Source: Gonocerus acuteangulatus (taxonomy: Eukaryota > Arthropoda > Insecta > Hemiptera > Coreidae). Taken from it: 64,000 nucleotides of DNA. The notes beneath the pieces were generated by a model. It saw only the letters and a list, made by a program, of their open reading frames with translations. It did not search any database and was not told the DNA's origin. The first letter of the stretch is position 1. Each line of letters begins with the position of its first letter. Below, one piece after another: positions 8,801 to 18,455 of the stretch. A program made the translations under genes and the position numbers. The DNA lies in assembly GCA_946811695.1 (NCBI GenBank), contig OX328126.1, positions 83,232,036-83,296,035 of the forward strand. Direction: 5' to 3'.

Positions 8801-10830
8801 GAAGTTTGAGTAAACCTTGGTATATTCAGTGGGTGTGGATATTTCCCGTCGTCTCCTTTCAGTCCAACTCCACCGTTTTGACCCTTACCCCCCATTCCTC
8901 CAATCCCACTAATTTTGGCCCGTCCATCGCCTGTTATTAGTTCGGCAAAACCAAAAAAATTGCCTCCTGGCCCTCCTGGAAAACCAGGGTGGCCTGCAGT
9001 GCCATTCAAAGCCTGTTCTTTGATACCCTTAGCATTCTTTCCATCAAGAATTATTTTTCTTTTCCCCGATATCTTCCACTCTTTTGCGATGATAGCGAGA
9101 ATGGAAATGTTGCCTTTAAGATTTATATCGACATTTAAAATAAATATTTGCAGTGCAAAAACTTCGACGTGTTTGGGCCAATTATTCTCGGAAATGTACG
9201 TTAGGATTTCACTGGCATTAATCACTAATCCTATTATTTCCAATTTATTTTTCTTACAAACCACCTTTGTAGGAAATTGAGTATCCTCCAATGTTTTTGT
9301 GTAAGACCATGCTTCCCATGTACCTATTTCGGCGTCCTTTATAGGATCGTAAGCCGCCTCAAGCTCTGTGGCATTTGTTTGATTCGTGCCTCGATTTTGT
9401 CTTTCAGCATTTATTATATCTATGACCGTATCAAGGCCCAAGTCTTGTATATTTATTGTCATATTAGGCGTAAAGGTTGTAAGAAAAGGATAAATTTTAT
9501 CAAGAAGCCAATCTACATCGATGTTATATTCTACGACATAAAAAGGCAATGTACAGTATAATGTTTTTAAGAAAAAAGTCCAATTCTCAACTTGTTCCAG
9601 ATGTTTGAGGAAGCCATCAAATCCTTCCAACCATTTAGTAGAGTTAGTCAGGTTTGTACCAGTAAAAGATTCCAATTCAAACATTAATTCTTTGTTTTCC
9701 AGCAACGGACGGAGGTTACTCGCAAATTGTTTCATGTTCGTCTTCTTTAATACATTTGCAACCTGAACAATGAGATCTCCGATTTTCTCTATTTTCTGCT
9801 CCTTTAGTTCTGAAAAGGTTTTACGAATGTTTTTAAATTTGATATAATCTTCGTCTAAATCCATATTTTGATCGTCTAACATTATAGTCTTTGACATTTC
9901 TGTCCCCATTTTCTCAATGGACGATTGGACTCCTTCGTTGATTTCATCAGCTATGATATTAACAGTCTTGAAAGTTTCACTGTCGATTTCTTGTACTTCA
10001 GGCTGAGAGAATGTAAATCCCGAAATGAAGTTCCTGAGATAGACGTGTTCATTGATCGGTACACGAGTCTCCGGTGTCCCTATAGTGCTGATTTTCCCAT
10101 TTGTTCCATCTGGTTTTTCTAAGATCATTCTGAGAAACCTGAGTGTTTCCCTGAACTTTTCTTGACTTGGATATCCGTTGGTCACCCAGTTCCCTCTTCT
10201 CAGCTTGTCGAATATGATATACACATTCTGCCTCATTTTCTCTATCCATTCATCCCTTGGAATTAGCTCGGTGTAGTCTCCACGGTACTTATTTCTGTAA
10301 TCTACATTAGTGAAGATCAGCCCAATGTTGGTCTGGCGTCTGGTTATATTCGGGATGACGTTATAAGCGTGCTTTACTAAAGTCAGTAAATTATCTTCAA
10401 ACCATGGATCGTGGTCGTCATATGGTAGCAACAGTATATATCTTACACCACTGGCTAATCTTGTTATAGATTTATGGTACAACATTTGTTCGGATCTGAA
10501 TGAAATGTTTCCTTCGGTGGATTTGAATGATGGATACTCAATAATTACGTTACCTGTTTTCGTTCCGAATATAATTCGAGGAACATTTGGATTTTCTTCT
10601 TTTTGTCTTCTTCTGTAAATGAAGTCAACTACACTCTTCTTGTCTGAATCGTGTGTTCCAAAAATCAAGGTGACATTTTCCTCATCAACTATGCCGAATT
10701 TATTGACAGTCTCTCTAAGAGCCTCTATCATTTTCTTTGGCGATTCTTCATTTGCCAGCGTACGGCGAGATGCTAAAAGGACAGCAAAGTGGCAGAAAGT
10801 AACAAGAATAAAGTTCTTTGAAATTAACAT
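5884..10830 (-). CDS. large secreted orphan protein, degenerate P-loop domain plus glycine-rich core
   Basis: An uninterrupted frame of 1,648 codons; family not recognised. Residues 1-26 form a signal peptide (hydrophobic 8-20, cut probably after LANE or nearby). Residues 50-180 look like a GTPase fold with decayed motifs: IFGTHDSDKKS (57-67) sits where GxxxxGKS belongs, YILLLPYDD (131-139) resembles strand 3, and IFTNVD (172-177) sits at the T/NKxD place. Glycine-rich collagen-like runs lie at 609-624, 642-663, 716-738 and 763-776, separated by short beta-type strands (KIIIIDA, 738-744). Cysteines are few (CIDNC 701-705, CKSC 782-785). From about 850 to 1420 it is helical and charged, probably coiled coil. 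The C-terminus (1440-1648) is tyrosine-rich. Many N-glycosylation sequons agree with secretion. The start is the only ATG giving a signal peptide. Length, lack of stops and lack of repeats in the frame argue for a functional gene. Confidence 0.85.
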   Translation of the reverse strand: MLISKNFILVTFCHFAVLLASRRTLANEESPKKMIEALRETVNKFGIVDEENVTLIFGTHDSDKKSVVDFIYRRRQKEENPNVPRIIFGTKTGNVIIEYPSFKSTEGNISFRSEQMLYHKSITRLASGVRYILLLPYDDHDPWFEDNLLTLVKHAYNVIPNITRRQTNIGLIFTNVDYRNKYRGDYTELIPRDEWIEKMRQNVYIIFDKLRRGNWVTNGYPSQEKFRETLRFLRMILEKPDGTNGKISTIGTPETRVPINEHVYLRNFISGFTFSQPEVQEIDSETFKTVNIIADEINEGVQSSIEKMGTEMSKTIMLDDQNMDLDEDYIKFKNIRKTFSELKEQKIEKIGDLIVQVANVLKKTNMKQFASNLRPLLENKELMFELESFTGTNLTNSTKWLEGFDGFLKHLEQVENWTFFLKTLYCTLPFYVVEYNIDVDWLLDKIYPFLTTFTPNMTINIQDLGLDTVIDIINAERQNRGTNQTNATELEAAYDPIKDAEIGTWEAWSYTKTLEDTQFPTKVVCKKNKLEIIGLVINASEILTYISENNWPKHVEVFALQIFILNVDINLKGNISILAIIAKEWKISGKRKIILDGKNAKGIKEQALNGTAGHPGFPGGPGGNFFGFAELITGDGRAKISGIGGMGGKGQNGGVGLKGDDGKYPHPLNIPRFTQTSQNWDIHKYDFFPDDDGATFYPVTCIDNCPISTTWLVHGSRGKDGHNGLDGGSGGMPGGGGKIIIIDASNSNKMFVLNEKVTESSNGEGGEGGVGGKHGDDLIITCKSCLTSYVCYDNNETAPSKEPPSKKGKKGNKGGNIIGMTLPMTPLAYKPYKTINRFKAIVREILPTSTIKRSLTEFISSMEKTPNIVMLTDHFALIDELKDLEKQFPKLHKVANFTPFYLSLKERIEKYSSSSLDRDVQLATTTLYASTLSRIYSLKNNRNMQMIIDVQHFLSKVIQQIKVVEKLGKEIMIDDLEKEQSKEIDEQLENAEDTLTKIIIPRIDQYILKIQNHINQEFEKLKNEIDMHHWEAQQGRNKRNNPTFLQIFQNLVSKLSNGLETIVSFFKNFKLVTDGIAKFIPGVMAENKLLSSMKNFFTTKLNALKGFAKNALERFKGSETFGVINQAFSVFDKSLNDIGLNINKIDGTIRDHINKMKNSFEEARTSVNNLIRQLFSNNTISKKEQIDFRRNINAILNEKREAFKNVLNNPQLLIITNRRSERDKAANNEKKVRQVTEEARDKLLNLTDDLSVTLTTTLNSFSSQSPVQRLNIAHNVKAILTEVSFDIQNALHDTSSEESIKDTFNSLISIIDEIIGISEKMEDYQNQKRINSFNAKLASSKTPWDVNNKVLYRKINELKFILQASQLYTKYHRALHALKQYVFPFAEHFLEEFTKVPDMNVGDELKDILSTIIPQIRKLYASLDDWTTGINHHDSFIFRNVQFTDYYYQPFYRYSHSFFKITIQELLLGNKTLITPDIRNGVKKEAVKFNKIGIKFKLWDQGKQEKFDKALRHYDVDMIHMGYNYYRCHDKYFSINSERLLISYSFETNKNGEPLRTNSVYDKLASSGYFLSPYTIWIIGLYNTADKVNHLEEFLNEPMDLLLEGRGQYLEMNPKIVKHCAGNIDKYYKQVFMDTELNNITIEGLLRR

Positions 10831-10934
10831 CTCCCTTGAATAAATCTATATTATCTCATGTTCAAGGATATTCTGAGTGTAACGTAGTTCAAAACCAGAG
10901 AGTAGTTCATTATCACTGAAAATGACCGCTACTC
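10831..10934 (-). other. 5' UTR part with splice acceptor and a 19-codon uORF
   Basis: Reading the minus strand, a polypyrimidine tract TTATTTTTTTCAG ends at 10935. This is a consensus acceptor, making 10934 the likely first base of the coding exon. Between it and the start codon lies a short upstream ORF (ATG at 10910, stop TAA ending at 10851), out of frame with the main start. It could dampen translation. The upstream first exon was not found. Confidence 0.5.
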
Positions 10935-10935
10935 C

Positions 10936-11170
10936 TGAAAAAAATAAGCGTTAAATTATTATAATGAAAAGTTATTTATTTAAAACATATTCTCCATCTT
11001 AACAGATAACATTTTTTTAATAGCACAGGACGTCCAAACTATTATAAGTGTTTTAGCACATTAGGCAATTATACAATAGGCAAACAAAAGAAAATTAAGA
11101 TTAAAGATAAAAAAATCAAAAAAAAATCGCGGGATCAGGAAAAGAATTAAACAATAAGTAATCTCCCCCC
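10936..11170. other. presumed intron or upstream region of the large gene
   Basis: AT-rich, with no open frame or known repeat. The donor and promoter could not be placed. Confidence 0.35.
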
Positions 11171-11171
11171 C

Positions 11172-11179
11172 TCTCCCTC

Positions 11180-11269
<90 letters not shown>

Positions 11270-11401
11270 AATTTAAACCACCGTTAATTTTTGTTTGCCC
11301 AGGGTTCTGAAACGCAAAATTTCTAGTCAGCACTTCCGGATAGCGTCATGAGGTCAACCTTATAATCCCTTGGATGGAGGGAGAGAGGAACCGCGCTAAA
11401 A
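11172..11401 (-). mobile_element. HINE-1 5' end fragment with (CT)n and (TA)n
   Basis: The 5' terminus on the minus strand begins at 11401 (TTTTAGCGCGGTTCC) and runs through the conserved 5' block to a (TA)n of about 50 bp (11219-11268), then a (CT)n run (about 11183-11218). The 5' hairpin is imperfect in this copy. Confidence 0.7.
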
Positions 11402-11640
11402 GTCTCTCAAGACAATTTAGATTAGGCGATGTCAATTGGAAAAAAAGTGCATAAAACTTCAAACACGTTTGTTTTGTTCTTTTGAACGGGTTTTTGTCGT
11501 TGCTTAACTCACTTTTTATTTTCCCTTATTTTTTTTTGCTTTATATTTTTTCAATTGCCTTTATTAGGAAAATGTATTCGTCTGTAAAACGAGATGCGTA
11601 GAATGAGAACCAATTTTCTGTTGTTGGAAATAGATGATGA
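11402..11640 (+). repeat. HINE-1 body fragment
   Basis: GATTAGGCGATGTCAAT and GAACGGGTTTTTGTCGTT match HINE-1 internal sequence seen at 24330-24560. From 11641 to about 11890 nothing is recognised. Confidence 0.55.
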
Positions 11641-11903
11641 AAATAGATTGTGCTTACTAGGTGGACAAAATTCATGTTCAGAATTCTAAAATTTGGCATT
11701 GGAATGATGTAAACAACACATGAAAACATTGTACTATAGTATTTGTTTACGTCCTCCTTGTGAGTAATAAGGTCCAAAGGTATGAATCCGTATCAACATT
11801 GAATAAATCAGTTGAATTCCGGACATAATTTCTAATAGACAAATCCAAGTCTTCCTAATTTTAAATTAAATAATTGTTGAATATAGATATTATTTTTGCT
11901 TGA

Positions 11904-12221
11904 TTGAACATTGATGATGCCAAAATTGAAGTAGAAAAGAACACTAACAAGTATCCATTATCTTATGACAAACTAGTTTCCTTATTAGATATATCAATAT
12001 TTCAAAAGAACAAACTCGACTTCGTCAAAGAATTTACAGCTGACATTAATGGTTTAGTGGAAATGCTTGTCGACACAAAAAACTTAACTAAAAATCGAAC
12101 TGCTAAAATCCGTATTACGAAACTTCTTAAAGCCATCTCTAAATCTCCTATTGACGAAGTAAACAGTATCTCCACTGAAGACAGTGATAACCTTTCAGAT
12201 CAGAATAATAAAGAACTGTAA
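11904..12221 (+). pseudogene. LINE NLR-1, C-terminal part of ORF1 (gag)
   Basis: The frame encodes a 105-residue acidic/helical tail ending 18 bp before ORF2 of the same LINE. SIFQKNKLDFVKEFTADING followed by an amphipathic helix resembles the tail of I/Jockey-type ORF1 proteins, where a coiled segment follows the zinc knuckles. The zinc-knuckle part is missing, so the element is 5' truncated. The first ATG here is probably internal to the original protein. Confidence 0.55.
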
Positions 12222-12239
12222 AAGTCTAAATCATATCAT

Positions 12240-13816
12240 ATGACAGAATATATAAAGGTTATTCAATGTAATTGTAACGGCATGTATAAACATTATGAAT
12301 ACCTTCAGTTACTTCTTACCGAAAAAAGTCCATCCATTTGTTGCTTACAAGAAACTCATTTACAACCAGCACAAAAAACTTACTTTAAACATTTTAAAGC
12401 TTTCAGAAAGGACCGTCTTACCTCAGAGTCGTCCTGGCGTGGTGTATCTATATTTGTACAAAACAAAATTCATACCAAAGAAATAAAATTAAAATCACAT
12501 CTAGAAGCCATAGCAGTTCAAGTTTTTGTTCCCAATCCTCTAACAGTTTGTAGCCTTTATATCTCACCTTCCCATAATTTCTGTAAAGAAGATTTACACA
12601 ATCTATTAAATCAGCTGCCGAGGCCTGTACTGATCGTTGGGGATTTCAATGCTCATAGCCAATTATGGCAGTCCCCCTTATCTGATTATCGCCATAGGGG
12701 CAAAGAAATAGAAAAATTCTTGGAAAAATCTTCCTTAACCCTTCTAAATGATGGATCTCTAACACATCTTGATGCTAGAACTGGTAGGTTTTCGGCAATC
12801 GACCTTTCGATGATAGATAGTTTGCTTGCACTCAAAACTGACTGGAGGGTATTAGATAACCCATATGGAAGCGACCATTTTCCGATTGAAATAAAGATCA
12901 TGACGAATAGGAATGCTCAATCATACGATTTTACAAGGTGGAATTTTCAAATAGCCGATTGGGATTCTTTCAGGAATGACATAGATAATAATCTCAGCCT
13001 TCTTTCAGCTGCTTCTCATATGTCCATCGACTCTCAAATTAGAATATTTCATGAAATTATAACTAACGCAGCAAGCATGAACATCCATAAAATAAAACCT
13101 TCAAGTGGTCGATGTCGTGTACCTTGGTGGAATGACCAATGTAAAATAGCTATAAAAAAAAAAGAAACGGGCGCTTAATAAATATAGAAGAACAAAGGCA
13201 TTTGAGGATTTTCAGCTATTCAAAAAATTCCGGGCCATTGCTAATAACATTATTAGAACAAGCAAAAAACAGTCTTGGCGGGAATATGTAACAGATATAA
13301 ATTCTCAAAAATCCACGAAAGACATTTGGAACAGAATAAAACGGATTTGGGGATTACGAAAAGAAACTGATATATCCGGCATTGAAGTTAATGGTCAATT
13401 AATAATGGAAAACTTAGAAATAGCGAACGCTTTAGCCAAACATTTTTCAGCTATTTCAAAGTCTGAAAATTATGATCCAGAATTTTTGCAGATCAAAACA
13501 GCCAAAGAAAGTATACCCCTCATAATAAATGATGAATACCAAGAGATGGATGAACCGTTCACCCATGATGAGCTTGAAGAAGCTCTCTCATCTTGCAAAT
13601 CTAGCTCATCTCAAGGATATGACAACATTCCATACATATCGTTGTCGCTTACATCCACCGACAACCTCGACATAACACAAAAAATAATTGACTTTTGTAA
13701 AATAATAAAATTACCAGTCTAAATAATTCATTGACCTGCCAATGACTCTTTTCGAGTAGAGGCAGTAAGTTAAAATAAAATAAAATAAAATAATATATAA
13801 AAAAAAAAAAAATTTT
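12240..13816 (+). pseudogene. LINE NLR-1, ORF2 endonuclease with RT deleted, plus 3' tail
   Basis: 12240-13178 encodes an APE-type endonuclease with the catalytic set in place: NCNG (residues 11-14), QETH (E38), GDFNAH (D135, N137) and SDH (211-213). It nicks target DNA in the LINE cycle. A frameshift in an A-run near 13147-13157 throws the frame into a stop; the correct frame resumes to the pre-RT segment (about 13160-13635). The RT and RNase H domains are then missing. The frame jumps to a short C-terminal tail ending at 13720, a 3' UTR, and an (AAAAT)n/poly(A) tail at about 13772-13815. The element therefore arose by internal deletion while keeping its 3' end. It probably belongs to the I/Jockey group. 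Confidence 0.8.
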
Positions 13817-13873
13817 GCTTGTGAGTGCTAATTTTTCTCTATTAAATAATTCTGACTCATAATCAAACAATAT

Positions 13874-14378
13874 TAAAAAAACTGCATCATCTTAGCGCGG
13901 TTCCGTTCGTATCCCTAGTGTCATTTGAAAAGCTTAGAAAAGAAATTAACTTATTTTTTATATACATCTCGTGAAAATTGTCGAAATCCTCTCGAACATC
14001 GATCCTCTCGAATTTTACTGATAAATGCAATTATAACAAAAGACAATTAATTAAAAACCGAGATAAACAAAGGAATGTTAAGAAATCTATAAAAGAAGTT
14101 GTTTGTTTATTTGTTTTTTAGGGCAAAGAACAACGTGGCTATCATTCCCCGACTATAAAAGAAGTACCTGCAAGCATATGAACTCAAAAACGTAAGCGTT
14201 ACGATTTTTTTTGCGCGAATTTCGCCCAAACGCCATCTTCCATTGGGCGGATTCTGCTGGTTAACGAACTTGACCTTTCAAAATAGAAGACAGATTTTTG
14301 TAGCAAATTTCTACAAAATCGGAACATTTTTGAGCCGTCAGGAGCGCGAACAGACAAGCATATATATAAATATATAAG
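13874..14378 (-). mobile_element. HINE-1 fragment, minus orientation
   Basis: It begins with a degenerate 3' end (ACTGCATCATCTTAGCGCGG) and, after a gap, has the conserved AAACGTAAGCGTTACG...GGTTAACGAACTTGACC block and GCGAACAGACAAGC before a short (TA)n at about 14360. It lacks a 5' end. A second start (AGCGCGGTTTTG) follows directly at 14379. Confidence 0.65.
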
Positions 14379-15060
14379 CGCGGTTTTGTTCATATCCATA
14401 CTGTCATTTGAAAAGCTTAGGAAAAAAATAAACTTAATATATATCTCGTGAAAATTGTCAAAATCCTCTCGAACATCTCGAAAAAAAGTGATATTAAGGA
14501 ATCAGGAACACCGACAGTAGCTAACTTTTACACAGAAGCGGAAATACACAATCCGGCTCTCTTTCTAAAGCAAAGCTCTATAAATCTATACAAAATATAC
14601 CTAATTAAGCCTTTCTAGTTGATACAAAAGGATCAAGAAGAAGTACAAGAAAGATTGAGTAGAATACCTTGCCTAATATAGCCTATATAGAATAATATCC
14701 CGAATAAAGCCTATCTAGTAGATACAGAAGGACAAATAACAAGTCTTGACGAATAAAAAGTCAAGATATAGAATAATATACCTTATTGAATCGGGTTACA
14801 ACTAAGTATTCTTTATGAATGTGTAGTATATAACCTATGTTTGGAACTGTGTTATTTCAGAATCTAGTATAGTTTAAGAAATTTTGGTGAATGAAATCAT
14901 TAAGTTGCTCTCCGTACCCTAGGCTTTGTATTTGTGTAGGCAGGGGTATTTTTACAACTCTTGAGGATTAACTCCTAACAGGTAAATTTCCAGCAGACCT
15001 TCTGTTTCTTCTGGCACTGAACCGACTCTCTATTCGCTCATAGTATCTAACCGTTGTGAA

Positions 15061-15116
15061 TATATATATTAAGTCTTAAATCCAAAAAATAAAGGATTTA
15101 AGACTTAATATATATA
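15061..15116. repeat. 23-bp perfect hairpin
   Basis: Arms 15061-15083 and 15094-15116 pair perfectly around a 10-bp A-rich loop. A related single arm occurs at about 60210-60235 and 60612-60640, so the second arm here is a local inversion-duplication. Confidence 0.7.
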
Positions 15117-15210
15117 TGTAGACTAAATCATAGCAAGAAGTCTACCTCTGTTGTCGGTTCTTAACTATGTAGACTCGCCAATGTTACCCAATCTTATATA
15201 CATCGTAATT

Positions 15211-16405
15211 AAAAGTCCGTCACGCAGGAGCTGCATAACTAAGCACTTTCCTCAGAATTTGGGTAGTGTAGATTGCTTTCAAGAACAATTTGCTTAAAAT
15301 ATCCTACATAAATAAAATAAAAACGTGAATAGTTCTCATTTTGTAATGAGTAACTGATCAATTATTAATTTGCATCCAGAGTTATGTTTACACATGGTAC
15401 CTACTACACTACGTAATAAATACAAAAATCCTCATATTATCGTATTTTGATCTAACGCAGGAACAGGATACAGTCACTCTAGTGGTAGAAAGCGCTCCTT
15501 GCGGCGGCGTTGTGAACCTACGTCTGCCGGCTTTTCTATTCAAATATATTACAAATTAAACCCCCGCTTTCCGATTGACCGATTCAGCTCATTTTTACAA
15601 CACTTCTTTCTCATGAGTTACCCATGACGTATACAGCGTTTCGTTACAATACAGCAGAAATTACGACCGGTATGAGTATATTAGCAATTTGGGTCCGGAG
15701 TAAACCCCCCCCTTCTAATGAACCGATTTAGTTTATTTTTACAACACATATTTACCTGTAGATTACCACTACGAATACCGAGTTTAGTCGAAATATACCA
15801 AAAATCACGGCTGGTAGTGGCGAATTGGTATTGTGGGTCCGGAGTAAACCCCCCCTCCTAATGAACCGATTTCGTTTATTTTTACAACACATATTTACCT
15901 GTGGATTAGCACTACGAATACCGAGTTTCGTCGAAATATACCAAAAATCACGGCTGGTAGTGGCGAATTGGTATTGTGGGTCCGGAGTAAACCCCCCCTT
16001 CTAATGAACCGATTTAGTTCATTTTTATATCTCACTTTTCTCTCTATATTAACACTACGAATACCAAGTTTCGTTGAAATATAACAAATATTACGGCTGA
16101 CATAGTCAAATAAGTGTTTTGGGTTCGGGGTAAACCCCCCCCTTCCGGTGGACCGACTTTGGTGGTTAACGAACTCGTTCAATTTTTTGCTAATTGAATG
16201 CTATATACCAAGTTTCGTGACGAAAAAACAAAAACTCTGGCCGCTATCGTGTTAACAGACATATATATATATATATATAAATTTTAACAGGGGTCATTTT
16301 CGGTGTCTACTAGGTAGGATCGATAAAGATTTGAAGAAATTTTTCAAAAATTCCGTCATGAGTCCAACCTCAATAGCTACTTTCCTTCGGAGGAAAGTGC
16401 TAAAA
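15211..16405 (-). mobile_element. HINE-2: second Helentron-like family
   Basis: On the minus strand the 5' end is TTTTAGCACTTTCC, followed by a hairpin CTTTCCT/AGGAAAG. A short (TA)n (about 16261-16278) and a tandem array follow. The 3' subterminal repeat GGAAAGTGCT lies about 27 bp from the end, with GCAG/CTGC hairpin and GACGGAC then TTTT. The 10-bp AGCACTTTCC at the 5' end is the exact complement of the 3' subterminal word. Flanks joined across the element (ATCGTAATT and CCACAGC) occur together without it at about 60107-60125 and 60508-60525, so both borders are exact to within a T-run. Confidence 0.8.
15558..16200 (-). repeat. about 142-bp tandem array inside HINE-2, roughly five units
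   Basis: Units start near 15558, 15705, 15851, 15993 and 16135. Each has a C-run, TAATGAACCGATTTAGTT, ATTTTTACAACACAT and a GGGTCCGGAGTAAACC joint. The unit nearest the element's 5' side contains GAGTTCGTTAACCA, matching the HINE-1 core, so the array was built from the core block. Tandem repeats in the centre are typical of DINE/HINE elements. Confidence 0.75.
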
Positions 16406-17261
16406 TCCACAGCAAAAACACGACATTTCTCAGAAAAACAATGGGTAACAGATGAAAATAGGGAATACCAAGAACAATTGTAAAGAACGAAATCAACTCC
16501 AGTACTGTAATCTAGATATTCATACGGTATCTTCGAATTCTAACAAACAAAATATTGCTTCTAATTATACGTATCCTGTTTACTACTATAAGCAAGTACA
16601 AAAATAACGAGTAGTGAAAAAAAACTGCGGGAAACACACAAACAGACCCATTTAAATAAACGAAACTAACTAATTAAGTTTTAAGTACTTATTTCTCCTA
16701 ATGTGAGGATCCCATCAAACATTTCTTCGAAACATTTTTGGTAGAGAGTTTAGTAAGCTTTTGAACTGTTACATTTCACTTGCCACGATTTTCTAACCCT
16801 TTTCGAGATATTAAGGAAAATATACGAAGGAGCCTAATAGATATTCATAAGGCATCTGAGAATCACAAGATTCTGCAAAAATAAAATATTGTTTCTATTA
16901 ATACGTATCCTGTTTTATTGGCAAATACATTTGAATACTATAAGCAATTGCAAACACTAGGGAATATGCCAAAAACCTGGATTAGGAGCCTCGACAGTTT
17001 CAAGACATTTGAAGGAAATCGGCAAATCCAAAACTGACATTTCATACGGTACAGCCTGATATATTTCTAACAATGAATTGTTTTTCTTATTTTAATTAAT
17101 CTGTTTTATTGTCAAATACATTTTCCAACTATAAGCAATGGAAAAATAGGAATAAAAACAGACAAAAAGAACCGTTCGAATAAACGAAATCAATTACTTA
17201 AATGTTTAAGCACTTATTTCTCCGATTGACATCTCTTATTCAAAACTTTCTTCAAAACCTT

Positions 17262-17395
17262 TTAGCGCGGTTACTCCCTATCTCCATAGGGAGAACCCGC
17301 TTATGAGGTTGACCTCATGACTAAATCCGGACGTGCCGACCAGAAACTTTCTCGTTTCAGACCCCATAGATCACGAAAATATAGGTGGTTCAAAG

Positions 17396-17456
<61 letters not shown>

Positions 17457-17589
17457 CGCGGTTCCTCCCTCCCTTCATAGGGAGGAACCCCGCTGATAAG
17501 GTTGATCTCATGAAAAGATCCGGAAGTTCCGACTAGAAAATTTCGCGTTTCAGAACCCCTGGAGACCGAATATAAGGGTGGTTCAAATT

Positions 17590-17640
<51 letters not shown>

Positions 17641-18455
17641 CTGTTCGCTCATTTCTGGCATCCCTAATGGTCCGGTTGTGATGAAATTTGGTACAAAAAT
17701 CCGTCGTCCAATTTGAAAGTTCAAGTTCGTTAACCAGTAGAATCCGCCCGATGGAAGATGGCGTTTGGGGCGACATTCGCTCAAACAAAATCGTAACGCT
17801 TACGTTTTTGAGTTCATATGCTTGCAGGTACTTCTTTTATAGATTTCTTAACATTCCTTTGTTTATCTCGGTTTTTAATTGATTAACTTTTGTTAATATT
17901 GCATTTATCAGTAAAATTAGTATTGTAGTAAAATAAGCCAAGAAACTATAAAAGGTATTGGTAATAAATTTGGAGTGGCTGTGGTAATCATGATGGCAGT
18001 GGCTAATCATGATGACGAATAGATAGATTTGTTTTGAATTCTCTTATCTATATAACCTTCCTCCTGCTACAACTGAAGATATCATAATTTTTTATTTTAT
18101 AGAATGATTTTACCCACGAGAGAATGGACTTTCATTTGCCATGAAGCACATATTTACAGTTGATTATTATAGTGAAACGAATTTGCTAGTAAAACAAGGA
18201 ACTTAAAATGACAACGAATTTTCGGTTTGTTTGGAATAGAGCCTTCTCAGCAGTAGTCGTACAATGAGTACTTTTTCAGTACATAATTGTATTGACTTAT
18301 TCAGCCTTCCTCAAGAATGAGGATTAAGAATTATCCGCTTCTGTGGAAGTTGGCTATTGTAAGTTTCCTGTTATTTGTGGTTCCTATTCTTCTCCACTTC
18401 TTCGAGATGTACGGAACCGTACTAAGATGACGCCGTTCCTACGAGACGGACTTTT
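17262..18455 (+). mobile_element. two nested HINE-1 copies (subfamilies b and a)
   Basis: A copy with the variant 5' end AGCGCGGTTACTCCC and hairpin TCCCTAT/ATAGGGA starts at 17262 and reaches its (TA)n (17399-17452). There it is broken by a second copy starting TTAGCGCGGTTCC at 17453. This one has its own (TA)n (about 17592-17636), body and a diverged 3' end (GGAACCGTACTAAGATGACG...GACGGAC, about 18413-18450). The 3' part of the outer copy was not found. Confidence 0.7.

Larger units (their letters stand above)
14379..17258 (-). repeat. HINE-related long body, interrupted by HINE-2
   Basis: 14440-15210 plus 16406-17250 match, reversed, the stretch 59560-61620 in many blocks, including the palindrome around TTAAGTCTTAAATCC and the AAATTTACCTGCTA block. 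HINE-2 at 15211-16405 is inserted in it. The AATCCGGCTCTC and TACACAGAAGCGGAAAT words also occur at 1440-1500. No coding sequence. Confidence 0.6.

Noticed and set aside
8228..9280. Plus-strand proline-rich frames opposite the large gene
   Set aside because: They are the antisense of glycine-rich codons of the 1,648-codon gene.
14379..17258. Possibility that the long HINE-related body is a degraded autonomous Helentron
   Set aside because: I found no trace of Rep (HxH, Tyr) or helicase motifs in any frame, so I left it as non-coding repeat.
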